Below are positions 6,069 through 10,758 of a stretch of 10,758 nt of DNA, piece by piece (position 1 is the stretch's first letter; each line of letters opens with the position of its first letter). The notes below the pieces were generated by a model that ran no database searches, was not told where the DNA came from, and saw nothing but the letters and a program-made list of their open reading frames with translations. The stretch spans positions 1 to 10,758 of the forward strand of contig JAPLIO010000029.1 in assembly GCA_026389055.1 (NCBI GenBank). The letters are read 5' to 3'. Source of the DNA: Candidatus Melainabacteria bacterium. GTDB taxonomy: Bacteria > Cyanobacteriota > Vampirovibrionia > Vampirovibrionales > JAJTHC01. A program made the translations under genes and the position numbers.

Positions 6069-6361
6069 TTGATTTTCGTCCCGAAATTCACACCGTCTTG
6101 ATAAAATGCCCAAAATTCAAAAATCGCTTCAAAACTTGATTGTTGTCCCAACATTCATGCTGATGCAGAATAAAAGGTTGGGGTCAAATAAACATGAAAT
6201 CAAGCCCAACAATCAAACTAAGGGGGTCAAAAAACCACCTTAAAACCCTGTAACCCCTCTTAAATAAAGGAGTTACGGCATTTTAAGCAATCCAAAAATT
6301 ACACCGCTTTGATTTCTAACCTTTTATTCTGCATAGGTCTGAATTTCGGGCTAACAATCAA
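6069..6361. repeat. Complex inverted-repeat region in the 524-base gene-free stretch
   Basis: The stretch 5928-6451 has no credible gene. Within it, 6136-6179 and 6318-6361 are 44-base inverted arms matching at 36 of 44 positions, including perfect blocks TTGATTGTT and ATGCAGAATAAAAGGTT. A related copy in direct orientation, TTGATTTTCGTCCCG, starts at 6069. A further inverted CAACAATCAA at 6207-6216 pairs perfectly with 6136-6145. The centre holds a separate hairpin. This could be a MITE-like mobile element or a structured RNA locus; no transposase is present, and I see no clear target-site duplication. Confidence 0.6.
6239..6287 (-). terminator. Two-part hairpin inside the inverted-repeat region
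   Basis: CTTAAAA (6239-6245) pairs with TTTTAAG (6281-6287); after a 4-base internal loop GTAACCCCT (6250-6258) pairs with AGGAGTTAC (6268-6276) with one mismatch. On the minus strand it is followed by GTGG and six T residues, so it could end transcripts from the HD-domain gene or from an RNA in this region. It lies about 165 bases past the HD stop. Confidence 0.4.
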
Positions 6362-6451
6362 CTTTAAACTGGTTGCGTCAGAACTTTCCAAAGTGGGTAT
6401 GGCTAGTGAAACAGAAATTAAATCCGCCAACCCTCCTTCACTCGGAACACC

Positions 6452-7534
6452 TTAAACTGGCAAAACACCCAGCATAACAGGGTTCTGCACACTTAGGGTA
6501 AAAGGCAACGCCTCCACAAAAACCCCCATTACCTGGCTACCCAAAACACCCACCCGCAAACAAGGGGCAATAATCGAACCTAAAGGTTGCAACCCCACCG
6601 TAAAAACCCGATTACTCGCTTGGTTCTTTAGGTCGCAAACGCCACACTGGCGGGCATCTGCATCTGCCAAAAACGAAAGTGGCACCGTAGCAACCCACGT
6701 TTCAGGGGCTAAATTCAACACCGAAAAATCAAGCGTTTCCGTTTTCATGGCTGAAGAAAAAAGCCACGCATTAGGGGCTGTAAAAGGCTGATTTACTTGG
6801 CTTAACAAGCTTTCTAACCGATGCTGATAAGCCAATTCAATAGGCAAAATCGCCTGGTGAACCATCGCTCCGTAAGTTGCTAAACGGTCTTGGGCAAAGG
6901 GGGTAAACAATGCGTCGTTGCTTTTAACCCCCCGAATATCGCCTTCAGTAAGGGCTTGCAGGGCTTGCAACAACACCGCAGACCGCAACGTTTCCGCCAA
7001 TTGCGTTATTTCAGTAGGGCTGGGTTCGGTTTTCATAAATTCTGCCCGCATAATCCACCGACCAAACGCCTGATGATGTGCCACCAACAAGCTTGCCCAT
7101 TCCACCGCTTGCTGAGAAAAGCCCCAAGTGGGTAGGCGTTTTCGTACCGTAGCCACGGCTTTTGCGGGGTGTGCCATATCGGGCTTTAGGTGGAAACGGT
7201 CTTGGGCTAGCCCGCCTTCTTTATCAATATCATGAAGCAGGGCAGCGAGGGTTGTTAGTTCCTGCCAACTAGGCGGTAAGGTTTGAAAATAGGGGCTTTG
7301 GCGTGTTTTTGTTAGCACTTTAGCCGTATGCACATCGAGGGTAAATTCATGGGTGGCGTGTTGGGTGTTGTATTGCCCCCGCATACGGTGCCATTCGGGT
7401 AGGCAGGCTTCTAATAGCCCAGCGTTGCTGGCGTTGAGGAAGGCAGATTCATCGTTGGTACCAATGGCTTGCCAAAAATTGGCGTAAACCGTTGGGGCTA
7501 TGGGCGTGGTGGGTGGAACAAAAATAAGCGTCAA
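6452..7534 (-). CDS. Stand-alone GlnD-like HD-domain protein
   Basis: The 360-residue protein starts at TTG (7532-7534), supported by AAGGAAG 8 bases upstream; there is no nearby ATG. LPEWHRMRGQYNTQHATHEF (45-64) followed by TLDVHT (65-70) strongly recalls the segment before and at the start of the HD domain of GlnD, the PII uridylyl-removing enzyme. Candidate metal ligands are His69, His101-Asp102 (ALLHDIDKEGG), His122 (MAHPAKAV) and His153-His154 (LVAHHQAFG). The nucleotidyltransferase domain of GlnD is absent, and the C terminus (about 260-360) is a beta-rich region without ACT-domain features I can confirm. It is probably a metal-dependent phosphohydrolase or nucleotide hydrolase, substrate unknown. 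No glnB-like gene is in the window. Codon third positions run from C-rich at the 5' end to G-rich at the 3' end. Confidence 0.8.
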   Translation of the reverse strand: MTLIFVPPTTPIAPTVYANFWQAIGTNDESAFLNASNAGLLEACLPEWHRMRGQYNTQHATHEFTLDVHTAKVLTKTRQSPYFQTLPPSWQELTTLAALLHDIDKEGGLAQDRFHLKPDMAHPAKAVATVRKRLPTWGFSQQAVEWASLLVAHHQAFGRWIMRAEFMKTEPSPTEITQLAETLRSAVLLQALQALTEGDIRGVKSNDALFTPFAQDRLATYGAMVHQAILPIELAYQHRLESLLSQVNQPFTAPNAWLFSSAMKTETLDFSVLNLAPETWVATVPLSFLADADARQCGVCDLKNQASNRVFTVGLQPLGSIIAPCLRVGVLGSQVMGVFVEALPFTLSVQNPVMLGVLPV

Positions 7535-7687
7535 ACCAAAAGCTTCCTTTGTTTGATAGAACCGTATATGTCCTTATCTTACCAAAAACCAGCGGTATCT
7601 GTCTTTTAAAAGTATTGAGGCTTCTTGACCCAATTGCGAAAGGTGCATTATTGCTAAGATTTATTGAAATTATAGTATTTTAAATAA

Positions 7688-8758
7688 TTAGCCGACTGTA
7701 GGGACGGATTGCTGTTTAGGATTTTTATGGCCTAGCAAATACCCAATGCCTGCACCAGCGGCAATAGCCACCCCTGTTATAGCTGCAATAGCAAGCCAAT
7801 TACGACGAGGCAATTGAATTAGGCTCTTAAGCGATTTAGGCTTGTGTAGAGTGGGGACTTTTTCACATGCCTCCACTATTTTGAAGCGGTCTAAAAAATC
7901 ACTCCTTAATAACTCGTCTATCCTTGTCTGCGTAACATGAGAGTTCGCATTCTGAATCTCACTATCAAATTTACGATCAATCAGTTTTTGTAAATCCTCA
8001 TTGATTTTTAACTCTTTTGTATTATTGGTTGTATTCTCCACAATATCAAAAGATAACAGGCGTAACGTTCTATCCGTTTGGTTTGCTAATGAGAACCCAT
8101 CTTTAGAAACAGTAATTTCCATAACCTGATCATTTTTGAGATTAAGAATATCCACTACTTCCTGTGGAATACTAAGCTCTTGACCAGTACTTGTGGATGG
8201 TTTTATAGAACCCTTAGGTTGAACCTCAAGCGATAAATAAGAGGGTATACCACCCTTGCGGATACCAGACCGACTCAGTGTATAAGACAAACCATGAATA
8301 TCAACAGTCGGTTGTTTCTTCATAGTGTATATCCCGTCTATCTGTTCCAGAACATAACGGTAGCCATTATGGTGAACTACAGCCACGTCGCCATCAATCG
8401 TTATAGTAGAACCCTCCTCCACTTTGGCTTTCACATCACTGAGTTTTGAATGCACTAAACGCAAAGCTCCCACCCCTCCAACAAGAAAGCCTAGCCCACC
8501 GCCAATAGCGGTTGAAGCCACGGGGAACGCTGGTTTTTCGGGTGGTTTAACATTCGTAGCTGTAAAGGTATCACCTTTTACTTCTTTGATTTCTATTTCT
8601 GTTTCTTCTTCTGCTGGAGCTTTACGAGGTGTTTTGCTCAATGGCTCTTTGGGCGGTAGATTATTGTTAAACTGATTAACACCCCCTGCATTGAAGGGTA
8701 TCTGATTAAACTGTCCGCCAGTAATGCTACTCATCCTTGAAAAAAATCCTTTCATCAT
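7688..8758 (-). CDS. Unrecognised protein with two hydrophobic segments and an AbrB-like stretch
   Basis: I do not recognise the 356-residue protein as a whole. The start is uncertain: ATG at 8756-8758 (used), the next ATG, a TTG at 8759-8761, or ATG at 8732-8734, which has AAAGGA 12 bases upstream. Residues 1-80 are Asn/Gly/Pro-rich, then acidic (EEETEIEIKE) and likely disordered. A hydrophobic Gly-rich segment lies at about 79-100 and a second at about 320-342 (WLAIAAITGVAIAAGAGIGY), just before a short Lys-containing tail. Between them are beta-rich sequence, a stretch GQELSIPQEVVDILNLKNDQ (about 192-211) plus VMEITVSKDGFSLA that has the spacing of an AbrB/SpoVT swapped-hairpin domain, and a charged helical part (250-315). 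If both segments cross the membrane, the central part is on one side. Function is unknown. Confidence 0.75.
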   Translation of the reverse strand: MMKGFFSRMSSITGGQFNQIPFNAGGVNQFNNNLPPKEPLSKTPRKAPAEEETEIEIKEVKGDTFTATNVKPPEKPAFPVASTAIGGGLGFLVGGVGALRLVHSKLSDVKAKVEEGSTITIDGDVAVVHHNGYRYVLEQIDGIYTMKKQPTVDIHGLSYTLSRSGIRKGGIPSYLSLEVQPKGSIKPSTSTGQELSIPQEVVDILNLKNDQVMEITVSKDGFSLANQTDRTLRLLSFDIVENTTNNTKELKINEDLQKLIDRKFDSEIQNANSHVTQTRIDELLRSDFLDRFKIVEACEKVPTLHKPKSLKSLIQLPRRNWLAIAAITGVAIAAGAGIGYLLGHKNPKQQSVPTVG

Positions 8759-8769
8759 CAACTAGTCGT

Positions 8770-8786
8770 CTACACTTGAAGTATAG
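8770..8786 (-). promoter_or_regulatory. Candidate -10 box inside a palindrome
   Basis: TATACT on the minus strand (8780-8785) is a good -10 element, about 20 bases before the ATG at 8758, but no convincing -35 is seen. It lies in the 17-base near-palindrome CTACACTTGAAGTATAG (8-bp arms, one mismatch), which could be an operator covering the promoter. Confidence 0.35.
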
Positions 8787-8866
8787 CCTTAAAACACACT
8801 ACCAGCATAAAACCCACAAATAACCAAACTGTGCTAGTGGCGTTTCAAAAGGTTTCCGCATTATTA

Positions 8867-8898
8867 TTACGAAGCGTCAAAGTGTTTACGCTTCGTAA
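8867..8898 (-). terminator. Strong hairpin overlapping the end of murF
   Basis: TTACGAAGCGT (8867-8877) and ACGCTTCGTAA (8888-8898) form a perfect 11-bp stem with a 10-base loop; the right arm includes the murF stop codon region. On the minus strand it is followed by AATAATGCGG rather than a U tract, so it may be a factor-dependent terminator or an mRNA-stabilising 3' hairpin. Confidence 0.5.
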
Positions 8899-10439
8899 AC
8901 GGTTTTTAAAACAGGCACTAACCGCTCTAACCCATGAGACCGAGACCCCTTCAGCAACCATTCAACCGATTGCTCGGCTGGCTGCCGAAAGCTAACAATC
9001 CAAGCAGGTAAGGCTTCTGCAACGGCTTCAACGGTTTCCGCCGTTAAAACAGAGAAGGTGTTTTCCACCCCCGTTTCTTTTAACAACTGACGCAAGAAAA
9101 CCTCATAACCCGCCACTTCATGCCCCACAAAAACCAACCCCCGCAACGCAGATGCTTTAGCTTGCTGTACTAACCAAGCCAGTAATTCCTGATGATAGCC
9201 CTGCTCAAATTCACCCAGTTCCTGCATGGTGCCCACTATCAGCAGTTGAGAAACCGAGGCAGAAGCAGGTTTTAAAAACGCCTGCAAACTAGCCCGCATA
9301 CTGGAAGGATTCGCGTTATAAGCATCGTTAATTAAAACGGCATTGCCCCCTAACGCAACGGATTCAAATCGTCCCGCAACTGATTGGAATTGACTTAATT
9401 GGTCTGCTAGTTGAGCCAAAGGTAGCCCTAGTGCTTTTGCTACTTGAATAACCGCCAACCAATTTTTTACCTGATGTTCACCCGGTAAGGTTGTGTGAAA
9501 TGGGGTGCCTTCTACGAAAAATTGAAAGCATCCATTGGGTAAGGCTTGCAATTGTTCCGCTTGCGTAACCGTAAATGCCCGACGTTCCACTGGTTCAGCC
9601 ACCCCTTGAAGGGTCAATTGGGCAGTGATATACGGGTCATCCGCATTAGCAATCAGTATTTTGCCAACGCCTTCAGCTAATTCACATTTGACTTGGGCAA
9701 TGGCTTCCAAACTGCCTAAACGCCCAATGTGGGCAGGCCCTACGTTTAGCAACAAGCCAATATCGGGCAATGCCGTATGGGCTAACCGAGCAATTTCTCC
9801 CAAGCCTCGCATACCCATTTCAACAATGGCTACTTGCGTTTCAGGGGCAATGGCTAGCAAGGTTTTAGCCACACCAATATCATTATTAAAATTTTTTTCA
9901 GTGGCTTGAACCAAAAAACCGGAAGCTAACCCAAAAGCGAGTAATTCCTTCACCGTTGTTTTGCCCGAACTGCCCGTTAAGCCGACGATTTTAGTACCCA
10001 CTAACCGTTGCCGATGATACCGAGCCAACCCTTGAAAGGCTTCCAACGTATCGGGTACAGAAATAATGGTTAATAGAGGATTAGAAGCCAGCCATGTTTG
10101 GGTGGTAGACTCCGCTAAATAGGCATTGTTTGCGAAACAAAGCGAAACGCCTTGTTCAGCCAGTTGTGGTATGAAGTGGTGTCCATCAAACGTTTCACCC
10201 ACCAGTGGAATAAAGATAGGTGCAATGCCTTCAGGAAACGAAGTGGGGCTTAACCCACGGGTATCGGTCAGCGGAGCAAACAGGGTTGCTGGGCAATAGG
10301 CCTCGTTTGAAACGAGAGTTCCTTGGGTGGCGGTTAAAATTTCTGCCAAAGTAAAGGTGGCTACTTTTTCCCCGTTAGGCAAACTGGCTAACAGAACAGG
10401 CTGTTTAGTAGCAGGGATTGCGGAAACGGGAAGGCTCAT
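8886..10439 (-). CDS. murF: UDP-N-acetylmuramoyl-tripeptide--D-alanyl-D-alanine ligase
   Basis: This cytoplasmic Mur ligase adds D-Ala-D-Ala to the UDP-MurNAc-tripeptide, completing the pentapeptide precursor of peptidoglycan. The ATG at 10437-10439 gives 517 residues and has AAGGAAAGG about 9 bases upstream; the open frame extends 42 codons further but there overlaps the HTH gene. The N-terminal MurF-type domain contains SDTRG-like LTDTRG (57-62) and FIPLVGETFDGHHFI (76-90). The central ATPase domain has the P-loop GLTGSSGKTTVKE (153-165), NFNNDIGV (183-190), EMGMRG (207-212) and NVGPAHI (232-238). The C-terminal domain has AGRFE (355-359), NDAYNANPSSM (371-381), GTMQELGE (403-410) and LLKGSRSHGLE (495-505). 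Length is a little above that of E. coli MurF (452), mostly from an N-terminal extension and linkers. It follows the HTH gene by 16 bases, so the two are probably co-transcribed. Confidence 0.96.
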   Translation of the reverse strand: MSLPVSAIPATKQPVLLASLPNGEKVATFTLAEILTATQGTLVSNEAYCPATLFAPLTDTRGLSPTSFPEGIAPIFIPLVGETFDGHHFIPQLAEQGVSLCFANNAYLAESTTQTWLASNPLLTIISVPDTLEAFQGLARYHRQRLVGTKIVGLTGSSGKTTVKELLAFGLASGFLVQATEKNFNNDIGVAKTLLAIAPETQVAIVEMGMRGLGEIARLAHTALPDIGLLLNVGPAHIGRLGSLEAIAQVKCELAEGVGKILIANADDPYITAQLTLQGVAEPVERRAFTVTQAEQLQALPNGCFQFFVEGTPFHTTLPGEHQVKNWLAVIQVAKALGLPLAQLADQLSQFQSVAGRFESVALGGNAVLINDAYNANPSSMRASLQAFLKPASASVSQLLIVGTMQELGEFEQGYHQELLAWLVQQAKASALRGLVFVGHEVAGYEVFLRQLLKETGVENTFSVLTAETVEAVAEALPAWIVSFRQPAEQSVEWLLKGSRSHGLERLVPVLKTVYEA

Positions 10440-10455
10440 TGTTAAGCACCTTTCC

Positions 10456-10665
10456 TTAAAACAATTTTTGCTGGACGGGTTCCGCCTCGAACAAATCGCC
10501 CACAGCACAATCCAGAATATCGCACAATCTGTCCATGTTTTCGTAGCTAGGTTGGGTTCTGCCACTAGCCCATGAATACACGGTTTGCTGTGGCAATGCC
10601 ATTTCTTTGGCTAGCCTATACAGGCTCCATTCTTTTAATTGTTGTGCTACTTCTTTTAATTTAAT
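10456..10665 (-). CDS. Small Xre/Cro-type HTH DNA-binding protein without a standard start codon
   Basis: A minus-strand frame of 69 codons ends 16 bases before murF. It reads KLKEVAQQLKEWSLYRLAKE, then MALPQQTVYSWASGRTQPSY, then ENMDRLCDILDCAVGDLFEA and EPVQQKLF. This is a complete Xre-type HTH: LYRLAKEMALPQQTVYSWASG is helix-turn-helix and GRTQPSYENMDRLCDILDCAVGDLF is the conserved following part. The frame is closed by TAA five codons before KEV and contains no ATG, GTG or TTG before the HTH; the only plausible start is ATT at 10663-10665, with AGGA only 2 bases upstream. Either ATT is used, as in infC, or the start codon has been lost. The intact downstream sequence argues for a functional gene. 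It may regulate itself and murF. Confidence 0.65.
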   Translation of the reverse strand: MKLKEVAQQLKEWSLYRLAKEMALPQQTVYSWASGRTQPSYENMDRLCDILDCAVGDLFEAEPVQQKLF

Positions 10666-10693
10666 TTTCCTTTAGAGTTACCGTCAAGAATGA

Positions 10694-10708
10694 AGGTTGC
10701 AACAACCT
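10694..10708. promoter_or_regulatory. 15-base palindrome upstream of the HTH gene, candidate operator
   Basis: AGGTTG, CAA, CAACCT is a perfect 6-bp inverted repeat about 30 bases upstream of the HTH reading frame and downstream of the likely start of transcription. It fits an autoregulatory site for the Xre-type protein, or a small 5' hairpin. Confidence 0.35.
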
Positions 10709-10734
10709 ACGTGCAAAGTTAAAACATTAAGATA

Positions 10735-10740
10735 ATTATA
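10735..10740 (-). promoter_or_regulatory. Perfect TATAAT -10 box for the HTH-murF transcript
   Basis: The minus strand has TATAAT in AT-rich surroundings. Transcription would start near 10728, giving a leader of about 60 bases before the HTH frame. A -35 at normal spacing would fall at or beyond the window edge, so it cannot be checked. Confidence 0.4.
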
Positions 10741-10758
10741 AACCAAATAAATAAAAAT

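Noticed and set aside
4905..6361. Retron or type III toxin-antitoxin interpretation of the inverted repeats plus ATPase
   Set aside because: No reverse transcriptase is present, and there is no short tandem repeat array or ToxN-like endoribonuclease.
10440..10565. N-terminal extension of MurF by 42 codons
   Set aside because: The extension lies in another frame over the HTH gene and is Cys/Trp-rich without family similarity, whereas the ATG at 10439 has a strong ribosome binding site.
10456..10740. HTH gene plus murF as a toxin-antitoxin pair
   Set aside because: MurF is a full-length housekeeping ligase with all motifs, so the HTH is a regulator at most.

Overview
The window is bacterial and gene-dense, with moderate-to-low GC and short intergenic gaps. 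I see no rRNA, tRNA, CRISPR array, transposase or phage gene. The taxon cannot be fixed from the sequence. Two Gly/Asn/Pro-rich orphan proteins, cyanobacterial-style graspetide genes and a REP-like palindrome of a kind I associate with cyanobacterial genomes make a member of Cyanobacteriota, including the non-photosynthetic Vampirovibrionia/Melainabacteria, my best but weak guess.

Left part (1-2066): an ATP-grasp ligase of the graspetide (microviridin/plesiocin) type on the + strand faces a minus-strand gene whose N-terminal 120 residues carry five copies of an eight-residue TTxxxxEE motif (last copy TSxxxxEE). That motif is the known signature of plesiocin-type omega-ester peptides. The two convergent genes share one hairpin. 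The precursor is unusual because its cores sit at the N terminus, followed by about 140 residues of charged helical protein, whereas known graspetide precursors have an N-terminal leader and C-terminal cores. A TGAACAAAT operator-like array lies upstream of it. This is the most likely new system in the window. A gene ending one base into the ATP-grasp start codon suggests the cluster continues leftwards.

Middle (2067-6451): an unrecognised Ala/Gly-rich protein; a REP-like nested palindrome; a methylenetetrahydrofolate reductase; then a minus-strand pair made of an AAA15/OLD-like ATPase and a small protein with a possible PD-(D/E)XK-like EAK motif, which resembles two-gene defence modules. A gene-free stretch of 524 bases upstream of this pair is rich in inverted repeats (44-nt arms, 36/44 matching, around a hairpin).

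Right part (6452-10758): all genes are on the minus strand. They are a stand-alone GlnD-like HD-domain protein starting at TTG; an unrecognised protein with two hydrophobic segments and an AbrB-like beta stretch; murF for peptidoglycan precursor synthesis; and just upstream of murF a 69-codon Xre-type HTH gene with no ATG/GTG/TTG start. The murF-HTH pair looks like an operon from a promoter whose TATAAT lies at the right edge.

The metabolic genes (metF-like, the HD gene, murF) share an odd composition pattern: C-ending codons in the 5' part and G-ending codons in the 3' part.
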